64,000 nt of DNA from Salipaludibacillus agaradhaerens (GTDB lineage Bacteria > Bacillota > Bacilli > Bacillales > Salisediminibacteriaceae), in assembly GCF_002019735.1 (NCBI RefSeq), contig NZ_KV917378.1:496001-560000 (forward strand). Reading direction: 5' to 3'. Position numbers and translations under genes: made by a program. Below the pieces are notes generated by a model. The model did not search any database and was not told where the DNA came from. It saw nothing but the letters and a program-made list of their open reading frames with translations. The first letter of the stretch is position 1. Each line of letters starts with the position of its first letter. This document shows positions 9,289 to 17,392 of the stretch, in pieces.

Positions 9289-9609
9289 GAGATAACTAGG
9301 TGCTTAGATGTAAGAGTATCAAGTTCAACCAATGATTTTTAAATGCATATTATCTATCATAGGGAACAAGCCAGAACTTCAATATTAAACAGAACGTTTG
9401 GTCTAAAGATAGCAATAAATTGAATTACTTTATATAGCTATCTATATAGCACTTGATTGCCTTTTAGGCAACAGGTGTTTTTTGTATTAGTAAGAATTAA
9501 ACTTTGGACAACATTAAACAGTGTATTAATGAAATTGATAGCTTTTGAAGGTAGTACCCTCAAGGAGAATCGTTTTAATTATGAGCGTGTAAAAAGTGAC
9601 TGAAACGTA
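9289..9609. other. Intergenic, nothing recognised
   Basis: AT-rich DNA between the immunity-like gene and the folded repeat at 9610. No supported gene, RNA or terminator is visible; it looks like decayed accessory sequence. Confidence 0.5.
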
Positions 9610-9714
9610 AGACGGCGACTCCCGGAGGATTAAGCGCAGTCTGAAGATCCACTTTTGCGAGGGTTAACCGAGCAAAAGTTAGCTGAAGACAAGCCCTCGG
9701 GAAAGCGTCCGTCT
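9610..9714. repeat. Bacillaceae-type folded intergenic repeat
   Basis: About 105 bp bounded by AGACGG and CCGTCT, with inner pairing CTCCCGGAGG against CCCTCGGGAAAG and a central hairpin ACTTTTGC/GCAAAAGT. The phrases GGCGACTCC, GAAGATCCACTTT and GGAAAGCGTCCGTC resemble a high-copy intergenic repeat I recall from many Bacillaceae genomes. Its role is unknown. Confidence 0.6.
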
Positions 9715-9784
9715 ATAGTGAAGATCACGGTCATGATTCGAATGTTGATATCTTATTTTGAATGAAGACATTCATTCAATAAGT

Positions 9785-10244
9785 AGTAAATGGATACGGA
9801 AGAAAACCATTAAAATAAGTTGGCGTCAGGTCGACATCAAGATACCAAGAGCTCGTGACGGTTCTTTTAGTCCTTAACTAATCCCAAAATGAAAAAAAGA
9901 TGTTTCTGTAAACGCTAGAATGAAGTTGACAGTTTTTGCTCAATAAGAATTTACACTTTTGCTCAATCAACCTACTACTTTAGTATAATAGATAGTGATG
10001 TGAGTAGAACAGGATGAACACTGGATAAAGCAGGAGACCTGGCGAAGCGTGTTGATCAGGTTGAAGACGTTGGTAAGGGCGCGGGTGTTGTTGCATATGT
10101 TCAATCATATACATGTATCATGGAAGAGCATCATATTCGGTCTAATAAGATAATGCACACAAACAATGCAATAGAAAGCATTCATTCTAGTTTTAGAGAA
10201 GCAGCAATCAAAAAGGAGCATTCCCAAACGAGAATGCTCTGTTA
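9785..10244 (+). pseudogene. IS256-family (Mutator-type) transposase remnant
   Basis: Two short conserved pieces remain. At 9821-9877 the frame reads VDIKIPRARDGSFSP, matching the N-terminal IPRDRNG-type motif of IS256 transposases, and the codons just before it give NGYGRKPLK in another frame. At 10109-10244 it reads MHTNNAIESIHSSFREAAIK, the C-terminal TTNAIES motif. The catalytic middle is lost and frames are broken, so it is inactive. A GAGCATTC/GAATGCTC hairpin closes it. Confidence 0.6.
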
Positions 10245-10373
10245 ATATGACCAACGGTTTCTCTAAGTCGAGCTAAAAGATAGGGTGTTAAAGTACTTTA
10301 AGTAAATAGGGATTACATACTTTATTGGCATCTTATTTTGATTTATGCAGTTTCTTCAGGTATATTAAATGTT

Positions 10374-11102
10374 TTAATGTAGCTGAAGAATTCGTTTAGC
10401 TTCAGCTGTTTTAGCATCATCAGGTGGTTCTACACCTTCTAAAGGATAGGATAGACCTAATTCCTTCCACTTATAAACCCCCATTTTATGGTAAGGTAAT
10501 ACCTCCACTTTTTTAACATTTTCCAGTGTATTAATAAATGATGAGAGCTGTTTTAAGTCTTCCGTATCATCGGAAATACCAGGGACTAGGACATGTCTGA
10601 TCCAAACTGGCACGTTTTTATTAGACAGCATTTTTGCAAATTCAAGTATATGTTTATTCGTCATACCCGTTAAATGTTTGTGTTTTTTATCATCAATGTG
10701 TTTTAAATCTAATAAAACTAAATCTGTATATTGTAACAGTTCGTCTAGCTTGTCTTGAAATGCTTGATGGGAAGAAAAACATCCACCGGAGCTATCTATT
10801 GTTGTATGGATACCATTCTCTTTTAACTGTTTAAATAATTCAATTAAAAAATCGATCTGTAAAAGTGGTTCACCACCACTTACTGTCACACCTCCGTTAG
10901 AATGTTTCATATATGGCCAGTATTTTTTAATATCAGTGACCAATGAAGAGACAGATCGTATTTCTCCACCATCACGATCCCATGAATCAGGGTTGTGACA
11001 ATATTGGCATCGGAGCAAACAACCTTGTGTAAAAATCACGTAGCGGATCCCCGGTCCGTCTACCATACCAGATGTTTCAATTGAATGTATTCTACCATTC
11101 AT
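10374..11102 (-). CDS. pflA: Pyruvate formate-lyase activating enzyme PflA
   Basis: A 242-residue radical SAM protein. C28-x3-C32-x2-C35 (CLLRCQYC) binds the 4Fe-4S cluster, preceded by the VDGPGIR motif and followed by the GGEPLLQ motif. It uses S-adenosylmethionine to put a glycyl radical on PflB in the cytoplasm under anaerobic conditions. It is the second gene of pflB-pflA, 124 bp downstream of pflB. A terminator and a switchable hairpin in that gap would keep its level below that of PflB, as expected for a catalytic activator. Confidence 0.96.
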   Translation of the reverse strand: MNGRIHSIETSGMVDGPGIRYVIFTQGCLLRCQYCHNPDSWDRDGGEIRSVSSLVTDIKKYWPYMKHSNGGVTVSGGEPLLQIDFLIELFKQLKENGIHTTIDSSGGCFSSHQAFQDKLDELLQYTDLVLLDLKHIDDKKHKHLTGMTNKHILEFAKMLSNKNVPVWIRHVLVPGISDDTEDLKQLSSFINTLENVKKVEVLPYHKMGVYKWKELGLSYPLEGVEPPDDAKTAEAKRILQLH

Positions 11103-11121
11103 AAAATGACCCCCTTAGTCG

Positions 11122-11160
11122 AAGACTCGGCTTATCGCCAAGTCTTTCTGGCGATCGATG
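11122..11160 (-). promoter_or_regulatory. Competing hairpins in the pflA leader
   Basis: On the minus strand, AAGACTTGGC-GATAA-GCCGAGTCTT forms a 10-bp stem (one G-U pair) just upstream of the GGGGG ribosome site of pflA. An overlapping alternative ATCGCCA...TGGCGAT uses the same TGGC bases, so only one can form. The pair is wobble-compatible on the pfl mRNA strand but mismatched on the other strand. Confidence 0.5.
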
Positions 11161-11184
11161 AGTTTCTATCGATGCATTCTTAAT

Positions 11185-11221
11185 TAAAAAAGGAGCATCA
11201 GGCATCGAAGCTGATGCTCCT
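11185..11221 (-). terminator. pflB terminator / pflBA attenuator
   Basis: On the minus strand, AGGAGCATCAG pairs with CTGATGCTCCT (11 bp, 9-nt loop), followed by T6. It sits six bases after the pflB stop, so pflA is read only by read-through. Confidence 0.9.
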
Positions 11222-11226
11222 CGTCA

Positions 11227-13479
11227 TTACATTGATTCGTGGAAAGTTCGGTTTATAACATCGATTTGTTGTTCACGAGTTAATTTAATGAAGTTTACAG
11301 CATAACCAGACACACGAATCGTTAACTGTGGGTATTCTTCCGGATGCTCCATAGCATCAAGTAATGTGGAGCGGTCAAATACATTAATATTTAAATGGTG
11401 ACCTTCTTTCTCAGAATAGCCGTCAAGGATGGAAGCCAGATTTGCTTTTTGATCATCCTCTTCTCGACCTAACGCTTTTGGTACTATAGAGAATGTGTTA
11501 GAAATACCATCTAAAGAATTAGCATAAGGCATTTTAGCAACAGAGTTTAAGGATGCTAAAGCACCTTTTTTATCCCGGCCGTGAAGTGGGTTAGCACCTG
11601 GAGCGAATGGTTCACCGTCTTTACGACCATCAGGTGTATTACCGGTTTTCTTACCATAAACAACGTTAGATGTAATTGTTAAGATTGACATCGTTGTTTC
11701 AGATTGGCGGTAAGTGTCATGCTTTTTAAGCATATCAGAAAATTTAACGACAAGTTCTTTCGCAATATCATCTACAAGATCATCGTCGTTACCATATTGA
11801 GGATAGTCGCCTTCAATTTCATAATCAACTGCAAGACCATCTTCATCTCGAATCACTTTAACTTTTGAATGCTTAATTGCACTTAGAGAGTCAGCAGCAA
11901 CTGAGAGACCAGCAATACCTGTCGCCATTGTTCTGCGGATATCACGATCATGTAACGCCATTTCTATACGCTCGTAGCTATATTTGTCATGCATATAATG
12001 AATAACGTTGAGTGTATTAATATATAAACCGGCCAACCATTCAAGAACCACATCGAAGTTTTTCTTAACTTCTTCATAATCAAGGTATTCTGATGTAATC
12101 GGTTCAATACCATGGGCTACTTTTACTTTCGCTTTTTCATCAACACCGCCGTTAATGGCATATAATAATCCTTTTGCTAGGTTAGCGCGGGCGCCGAAAA
12201 ATTGCATTTGCTTACCGATTTCCATAGCGGATACACAACATGCGATCCCATAGTCGTCACCGTATTCTGGACGCATAATTTCGTCATTTTCGTATTGAAT
12301 GGAGCTAGTGTCAATGGACATTTTTGCACAATAATGCTTGAATGCTTCTGGTAGGGCAGGAGACCAAAGGACGGTTAAGTTAGGCTCTGGTGCAGGTCCT
12401 AAATTTTTCAACGTATGAAGAAATCTATATGAGCTTTTCGTTACGAGTGGGCGACCGTCTTTTCCAATTCCAGCGATTGATTCAGTCACCCATGTAGGGT
12501 CACCACTGAATAGCTCATTATATTCAGGTGTTCTTGCAAATTTTACGAGACGTAATTTCATAACAAAGTGGTCCACAAGCTCTTGTGCCGCTTGCTCTGT
12601 TAAAACACCTGTTTCAAGATCACGTTCAATATAAATGTCAAGGAAGGTTGAGACACGCCCAAGACTCATAGCAGCACCATTTTGTTCTTTAATAGCTGCT
12701 AAGTAACCGAGATAGAGCCATTGGAAAGCTTCTGTAGCGTTTGTTGCTGGTTTAGAAATGTCAAATCCATAAATGGTACCCAGCTCTTTTAATTCGTTTA
12801 AAGCTCTCATTTGCTCTGCGAGTTCCTCGCGTAAACGAATAACGTCTTCAGACATATTAGTTGGAAGATCTGCAACTTCTTCTTTTTTAGCTTCAATAAG
12901 ACGATCTACACCATATAGTGCTACTCGTCGGTAATCACCGATAATACGACCACGGCCGTAAGCATCAGGTAAACCTGTGATGATCCCAACTTTTCTAGCT
13001 AACATCATTTCCGGTGTATAGGCATCGAAAACACCTTGGTTATGTGTTTTACGGTAGTCAGTGAAAATTTTCTCAACTTCTTCATCTAATTCATAGCCGT
13101 AAGATTGAAGAGCGGCTTTAGCCATTCTTATACCACCATAAGGCTGCATAGAACGTTTAAAAGGGACATCTGTTTGTACCCCAACAACTTTCTCTTTATC
13201 TTTGTTTAAATAACCAGCTTTGTGAGATGTGATCGTGGACACGATAGACGTATCTAAGTCATAAACGCCGCCACGCTCCCGTTCTTCAGCTGTTAAAGCC
13301 ATAATTTGTTTCCATAACTCGTCAGTAGCCTCTGTTGCACCCTCTAAAAAGCTTTCATCCCCCTCATAAAGTGTGTAGTTTTTCTGAATGAAATCTCGTA
13401 CATTAATGTCATTTTCCCAACTGCCACCATTGAAAGCCATCCAAGCAGATTCGTTTAATTTTTCAAGTGTTTTTCCCAT
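11227..13479 (-). CDS. pflB: Formate C-acetyltransferase (pyruvate formate-lyase) PflB
   Basis: A 750-residue glycyl-radical enzyme converting pyruvate and CoA to acetyl-CoA and formate. IACCVSAM carries the two adjacent active-site cysteines and RVSGYAVNF near the C-terminus carries the radical glycine. Length matches the family. I start at ATG 13479, which has GGAGG eight bases upstream; the ATG at 13494 is itself part of the ribosome site. The gene has its own promoter with a Rex/Fnr-type operator and is followed by a terminator and pflA. Together with adhE at 40068 it gives formate/ethanol fermentation. Confidence 0.97.
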   Translation of the reverse strand: MGKTLEKLNESAWMAFNGGSWENDINVRDFIQKNYTLYEGDESFLEGATEATDELWKQIMALTAEERERGGVYDLDTSIVSTITSHKAGYLNKDKEKVVGVQTDVPFKRSMQPYGGIRMAKAALQSYGYELDEEVEKIFTDYRKTHNQGVFDAYTPEMMLARKVGIITGLPDAYGRGRIIGDYRRVALYGVDRLIEAKKEEVADLPTNMSEDVIRLREELAEQMRALNELKELGTIYGFDISKPATNATEAFQWLYLGYLAAIKEQNGAAMSLGRVSTFLDIYIERDLETGVLTEQAAQELVDHFVMKLRLVKFARTPEYNELFSGDPTWVTESIAGIGKDGRPLVTKSSYRFLHTLKNLGPAPEPNLTVLWSPALPEAFKHYCAKMSIDTSSIQYENDEIMRPEYGDDYGIACCVSAMEIGKQMQFFGARANLAKGLLYAINGGVDEKAKVKVAHGIEPITSEYLDYEEVKKNFDVVLEWLAGLYINTLNVIHYMHDKYSYERIEMALHDRDIRRTMATGIAGLSVAADSLSAIKHSKVKVIRDEDGLAVDYEIEGDYPQYGNDDDLVDDIAKELVVKFSDMLKKHDTYRQSETTMSILTITSNVVYGKKTGNTPDGRKDGEPFAPGANPLHGRDKKGALASLNSVAKMPYANSLDGISNTFSIVPKALGREEDDQKANLASILDGYSEKEGHHLNINVFDRSTLLDAMEHPEEYPQLTIRVSGYAVNFIKLTREQQIDVINRTFHESM

Positions 13480-13543
13480 GATTAACGCCTCCATCTTTCA
13501 TAATATCGTAAACAAAGGGTCGCTTAACTTTAGAATGATAATA

Positions 13544-13561
13544 TTGTGAATGGATTCACAT
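13544..13561 (-). promoter_or_regulatory. Rex-type (or Fnr-type) operator of pflB
   Basis: TTGTGAATGGATTCACAT on the plus strand, 17 of 18 bases of the Rex consensus TTGTGAA-N4-TTCACAA. It also contains the Fnr core TGTGA-N6-TCACA. It lies just downstream of the -10 box, suited to repression by Rex when NADH/NAD+ is low. Confidence 0.75.
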
Positions 13562-13576
13562 ATAACTTCTATCTTA

Positions 13577-13605
13577 AGTATAAATTTAAAATCATTCGTG
13601 AACAA
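13577..13605 (-). promoter_or_regulatory. pflB promoter
   Basis: Minus-strand -35 TTGTTC (13600-13605), 17-bp spacer and -10 TATACT (13577-13582), about 100 bp upstream of the pflB start. Confidence 0.6.
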
Positions 13606-13823
13606 GGGGGAAATGTGACACTTTTTTGACTATATAACAGAGGTGAAATTTAACTATAACAGATTCGTAAATAGATAATTGTTATATAAATACTCTATTA
13701 AAATATAAGGTGATGACACTATGTTAAGCGATTCCAGCAATATAACAGAATGAAGTACATACTGTTATAGCGGGGGGATGAAGCAGAAAAAAATGGCATT
13801 ACAAAATATGTTTTTACTGTATG

Positions 13824-13928
13824 ATAAAACGAACCTTCAATCAGTGGGAGTTTCCGTTCTTCTCCCACTGATAAGGAACACAAACTAACGTCTTCGCGTC
13901 CTGCGAAAATGCTTATCTGTGATAAAAT
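13824..13928 (-). repeat. Dispersed intergenic hairpin element, copy 3 (inverted)
   Basis: Reads ATAAAACGAACCTTCAATCA...CTTATCTGTGATAAA, the reverse of copy 2. The terminal hairpin ATCAGTGGGAG/CTCCCACTGAT is kept, but the inner AAAATAGCG stem is missing. It lies in the divergent pflB-GNAT gap. Confidence 0.8.
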
Positions 13929-13976
13929 AGTGTTAAATTATTTCTAAATCATAAATGTAATAAGGAGACCATAAAC

Positions 13977-14429
13977 ATGTTCAAAAAATGTCTCAAATAT
14001 GATCAGTCTCTTTTAACTCTTCTAATGCAGGCAGATCCAAGTGAAGCGAACGTTAAAAAGCATTTTGAAGACGGTGAATGCTACTGTATGATGCAACAGC
14101 ATACAATGGTGGGTGCTTACATATTTGTCGAGCGAGATAGCGCGACGGCTGAAATAGTATGCATTGCTGTTTCAGAAGAATGGCAGGGGAGAGGGATTGG
14201 AAAACAACTCATTGCCCATGCTGTTGAGTTAACGACACAACGGGGTTATAAAGGGTTAGAAGTTGGTACGGGCAATTCGAGTATCGATCAACTGGCTTTT
14301 TATCAAAAATGTGGCTTTCGTATAACGGGTGTGGAAACAAACTTTTTCCTTGACCATTATGCGGAACCTATTTATGAAAATGGCATCCAATGTATGGATA
14401 TGGTCAGACTATCTAAAGCATTAGTTTAG
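13977..14429 (+). CDS. GNAT-family N-acetyltransferase
   Basis: A 150-residue single-domain acetyltransferase. The acetyl-CoA loop is the motif-A segment WQGRGIGKQLI at about residues 67-77, followed by GLEVGTGNSS and FYQKCGF, the usual motif-B region. It transfers acetyl from acetyl-CoA to an amine. The substrate is not predictable, though the GTGNSS pattern is seen in small-molecule acetyltransferases. AAGGAGA precedes the ATG. It is monocistronic, transcribed away from pflB and towards dapA. Confidence 0.88.
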   Translation: MFKKCLKYDQSLLTLLMQADPSEANVKKHFEDGECYCMMQQHTMVGAYIFVERDSATAEIVCIAVSEEWQGRGIGKQLIAHAVELTTQRGYKGLEVGTGNSSIDQLAFYQKCGFRITGVETNFFLDHYAEPIYENGIQCMDMVRLSKALV

Positions 14430-14634
14430 CATAGTTTATAATGGACCACTCCTTGTGACAAGTCTATTACATTAACTATACATTTGCTACTGACTGATAG
14501 AGTATTTAAGTGAGAAGTTCGTTTATAGAAAAAGATATTGATGAGTAGTCGGTAAAACAATTTTCTCGCCCGTGGAAGGAATATTAGGTGTAGTGCTATC
14601 AAACCATTAGGACGTTCTAACACTCATATTATAG

Positions 14635-14675
14635 AACCCCCATGTTCAAAAAGGTCCTTTTTGAACATGGGGGTT
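14635..14675. terminator. Perfect 20-bp inverted repeat between convergent genes
   Basis: AACCCCCATGTTCAAAAAGG and its exact complement are separated by a single T. It lies between the GNAT gene (plus) and dapA (minus) and could terminate both, but there is no clean T run on either side. A stem this long with almost no loop would form a cruciform in DNA. Confidence 0.6.
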
Positions 14676-14677
14676 AA

Positions 14678-14731
14678 TATTTATCACAGATAACCGTCCG
14701 TAAACGCCCACTGATTGAAGTTTCGTTTTAT
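14678..14731 (+). repeat. Dispersed intergenic hairpin element, copy 4 (short form)
   Basis: A 54-bp internal-deletion version. The left end TTTATCACAGATAACCGTCC is joined almost directly to CCACTGATTGAAGTTTCGTT. The right end includes the dapA stop codon (minus-strand TAA at 14728-14730). Confidence 0.75.
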
Positions 14732-15615
14732 ACGGCTGAAGAAAATATTTTATGCTGAATGGTTTTATAGACGAGTTGTGATTCGTCAGGTGTCAGTGGA
14801 ACCATTGGTAAGCGAACTGACCCCACTTTTACGCCGCTCATTTCTAGTGCTGCTTTAACCGGTGCCGGACTTGGCGCAGAGAACATGACATTCATAATAG
14901 GCACCAATTCACGGTGTAGAGTTTGAGCATATATCGTGTCGCCATTTTCATAAGCAGTTATCATCGCTTTCATTTCATTACCAACAATATGAGAAGCGAC
15001 TGAAATGACCCCATTACCACCGATAGCCATCACAGGTAGTGTTAAGCTGTCATCTCCACTGTATAATGAGAAGCTTTCTGGCGTTTTGGCGATAATCTCT
15101 GTCATGGCATCTAGGTTGCCACTTGCTTCTTTAATTGAGACGATATTTGAGATATCTGACAAACGTATGACAGTTTCAGGAAGCAAGTTTACAACGCTAC
15201 GACCAGGAACATTGTAGAGCATAACGGGTAGTGCAGTAGATTCTGCAATCGCTTTGAAATGTAGGTACATACCTTCTTGATTTGGTTTATTGTAATACGG
15301 AGTAGCAAGCATGACACCATCGACTCCGGCTTCTTCTGCTAATTTGGTTAGCTCTATAGCGGCTCGCGTGCTGTTAGTTCCTGTACCTGCTATGACAGTC
15401 GCCTTACCAGAGACTGTTTCTACTGCAAACTTATATAGCTCTGCTTTTTCACGGATGGACAACGTCGGAGATTCGCCAGTCGTACCAGCTATGACAATAC
15501 CATCAGAGCCGTTTGAGAGTAGGTGATTAATCAAGTCTTTTGTTGCTTGATAGTCAATGTTTCCTTCATGATCAAAAGGGGTTACCATTGCAGTTAAAAT
15601 GTGTCCGAAATTCAT
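14728..15615 (-). CDS. dapA: 4-hydroxy-tetrahydrodipicolinate synthase DapA
   Basis: A 295-residue TIM-barrel lyase that condenses pyruvate with aspartate semialdehyde, the first committed step to diaminopimelate, lysine and spore dipicolinate. GTTGESPTL, MLYNVPGRS (catalytic Tyr) and SIKEASGN (Schiff-base Lys) are all present. I start at ATG 15615, which has AGAGGTG six bases upstream. The stop codon is provided by the end of a dispersed repeat. The gene stands alone; many Bacillaceae carry an extra dapA outside the asd-dapG cluster. A terminator-like hairpin lies about 90 bp upstream. Confidence 0.95.
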   Translation of the reverse strand: MNFGHILTAMVTPFDHEGNIDYQATKDLINHLLSNGSDGIVIAGTTGESPTLSIREKAELYKFAVETVSGKATVIAGTGTNSTRAAIELTKLAEEAGVDGVMLATPYYNKPNQEGMYLHFKAIAESTALPVMLYNVPGRSVVNLLPETVIRLSDISNIVSIKEASGNLDAMTEIIAKTPESFSLYSGDDSLTLPVMAIGGNGVISVASHIVGNEMKAMITAYENGDTIYAQTLHRELVPIMNVMFSAPSPAPVKAALEMSGVKVGSVRLPMVPLTPDESQLVYKTIQHKIFSSAV

Positions 15616-15707
15616 GTACAACACCTCTATTCAAAAGTTTGTCCCCATAATGGGTGACACCAAGTTCCTGAATAGAGCTAAATCGCATGATGAACCGTAT
15701 GACATAC

Positions 15708-15736
15708 AAAAAGCACCAACGAGGGTCTCGTTGCTG
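15708..15736 (-). terminator. Terminator or attenuator upstream of dapA
   Basis: On the minus strand, CAACGAG-ACC-CTCGTTG is followed by GTGCTTTTTG, a stem with a T5 run about 90 bp before the dapA start. No gene is clearly supported upstream, so a leader attenuator is possible. Confidence 0.5.
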
Positions 15737-16134
15737 CGTGGATAGATAACGGTCATCCAGCGTGAGATAGCCCTCCATATAGTTTGTGGTAAAACTATAC
15801 GACAGTTCTGCATTTATTCAATAACAGACCCAACAACACTCGGTATGAGACGAATGCTGCTTCGGCAAGCTTCCCTTTCCACGACTTTCTTAAGAGCTCA
15901 TCCTCTTCCAGCCATCTACTGATGAACGCTTGCACCTCTAAACTCACTTCAAAAAATTGAAGTAAATATGAACTTTGACTCAACTGTATCAGAAACTCTA
16001 TCATTTTTCAATAAAATATGGGTGTTGATTATCGAAAATAACATTAATGTGACTATAGTATGAGTAAAAACGAGATGTTTAACTGACACACCAAGGGGAA
16101 TGTCACAATTATAATAAGATTTGGAGGGGTTTTG
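15737..16134. other. Gap between dapA and the FMN reductase gene
   Basis: A minus-strand frame at 15795-16004 (69 codons, no ribosome site) reads as plausible protein but is not supported as a gene. No T-box or lysine riboswitch motif was seen upstream of dapA. The end holds the ribosome site of the next gene (TTGGAGGGG). Confidence 0.5.
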
Positions 16135-16749
16135 ATGACGATAAAAGCATTGTATTTTAATACTTCATTGAAAACAGGTGATGAAACGTCTAATACAAGT
16201 GGCTTAATTCAAGAATCGAGACAAATTTTGGAAGATGAAGGTGTGACAACAGAAGAGATACGTATTGCTGACTTTCATCTTCCTTTTGGGATGGAACCGG
16301 ATATGGGTGCCGATGATGAATGGCCGAAGCTCTTTAATAAGTTAAAAGAAGCCGACATAGTTATAATTGGCACCCCGGTGTGGCAAGGAGAATTAAGCAG
16401 TATATGTAAACTTATACTGGAAAAATTAGATGCCTCTAGCGACGAGACAAATGATTATGGGCAGCCTATTTATTATAATAAAGTCGGAGGAGCTATTGTG
16501 ACGGGGAATGAAGATGGCGGTAAACAGGCTGCTAAAACGATTATTTTTGTTTTACAGCATTTAGGTTTTACTATTCCTCCTAATGGGGAAGCATATTGGG
16601 TCGGAGAAGCAGGGCCAGGGCCTTCCTATTTGGAAGCGGGACAGGAAAGTGATTTTACGAAAGAAAATGTCTCAGTCATGAGTCATAACCTCGCTCATCT
16701 TGCTAAAATGTTTAAGGCAACTCCGATTCCCACAAAAGGAAATACTTAA
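16135..16749 (+). CDS. Flavodoxin-fold NAD(P)H-dependent FMN reductase-like protein
   Basis: A 204-residue protein of the flavodoxin_2/FMN_red superfamily. The N-terminal strand (IKALYFNTSLKTG) is followed by an FMN-phosphate loop with Ser/Thr residues, and VIIGTPVWQGELSSICKLILEKL is the typical second FMN loop. It probably reduces flavins, quinones or azo compounds with NAD(P)H in the cytoplasm. ATG 16135 is six bases after GGAGGGG; an upstream TTG is less likely. It is monocistronic with a terminator behind it. Confidence 0.85.
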   Translation: MTIKALYFNTSLKTGDETSNTSGLIQESRQILEDEGVTTEEIRIADFHLPFGMEPDMGADDEWPKLFNKLKEADIVIIGTPVWQGELSSICKLILEKLDASSDETNDYGQPIYYNKVGGAIVTGNEDGGKQAAKTIIFVLQHLGFTIPPNGEAYWVGEAGPGPSYLEAGQESDFTKENVSVMSHNLAHLAKMFKATPIPTKGNT

Positions 16750-16771
16750 TCCCTCATCATCCATTGCAAAA

Positions 16772-16800
16772 GGGCGTGCCAAATAATTATTTGGACGCCC
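16772..16800 (+). terminator. Terminator of the FMN reductase gene
   Basis: GGGCGT, a one-base bulge, then CCAAATAATTATTTGG and ACGCCC form one long stem. The following T run is weak (TCTCTGTATTTT). Confidence 0.7.
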
Positions 16801-16888
16801 TCTCTGTATTTTGACGGTTTTATGGGCAAAATGGTTCTTTGGTAGTTACCATTCAGTAAAAATTTACTCAGAGTAACAGCAGTTCCTA

Positions 16889-17089
16889 TTACTTATTCGT
16901 ACCATCATCCTGCCTGTTTGTTTGAGGAGGAGATTCTTTACCTAACTCACGTGCTTCTTCAATTATGCCTGAATTTTCTTTATTATTTACAGTCCCTCCC
17001 CCTAGTCCTTCATTGATCATGCGATCCACATCTAAAAAATAACGATCTCTGTCTTTATAAGGAGCCATTTCTTTTTCTTGTTTATCCAT
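16889..17089 (-). CDS. Small hydrophilic protein, unrecognised
   Basis: 66 residues, very hydrophilic and disordered-looking, with a Gly-rich centre (EGLGGGTV) and no membrane segment or cysteine. AGGAG lies nine bases before the ATG and overlaps the stop codon of the 41-residue gene upstream, so the two form a small operon. Its size and composition resemble Bacillus small spore or stress proteins, but I do not recognise the family. Confidence 0.7.
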   Translation of the reverse strand: MDKQEKEMAPYKDRDRYFLDVDRMINEGLGGGTVNNKENSGIIEEARELGKESPPQTNRQDDGTNK

Positions 17090-17101
17090 CAGTCATATCT
17101 C

Positions 17102-17227
17102 CTAACGTGATCGGTGTTTATCATTCTCTTGAATTTTTGAGATAGTTGTTCTGTCACTTCCATCAGAAGGTTGTACAGCATCTTTTCCTTTTTGAGTATT
17201 ACGTTTAGAACGTGATTTCTTACTCAT
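17102..17227 (-). CDS. Very small basic protein, unrecognised
   Basis: 41 residues beginning MSKKSRSKRNTQKGKD, strongly basic at the N-terminus and polar after it. AGAGGCG lies six bases before the ATG. The stop (TTAGGAG) carries the ribosome site of the 66-residue gene, only 12 bp away. Such small Lys/Arg/Ser-rich proteins are common among Bacillus sporulation products. This is a likely real gene by ribosome site and coupling, not by homology. Confidence 0.65.
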   Translation of the reverse strand: MSKKSRSKRNTQKGKDAVQPSDGSDRTTISKIQENDKHRSR

Positions 17228-17392
17228 GTATGTCGCCTCTTTTCTGTGTATTTATCATTAGTGTTCACGAATTATCGGACTATTATGAAATGGATTTTTA
17301 CATCCGAGAGCTGTTTTTACACAAAGATTGAGTGACGGTAGAATGTTAGGTAAAATACGGACTAAGACAAAAAGATAGAAAAGGTGTTAAAG

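Noticed and set aside
15795-16004. 69-codon minus-strand frame upstream of dapA
   Set aside because: No Shine-Dalgarno, no family resemblance; kept only as a note on the gap.
15600-16020. T-box or lysine riboswitch before dapA
   Set aside because: The GGGTGGNACCGCG T-box core and lysine-riboswitch boxes were not found.
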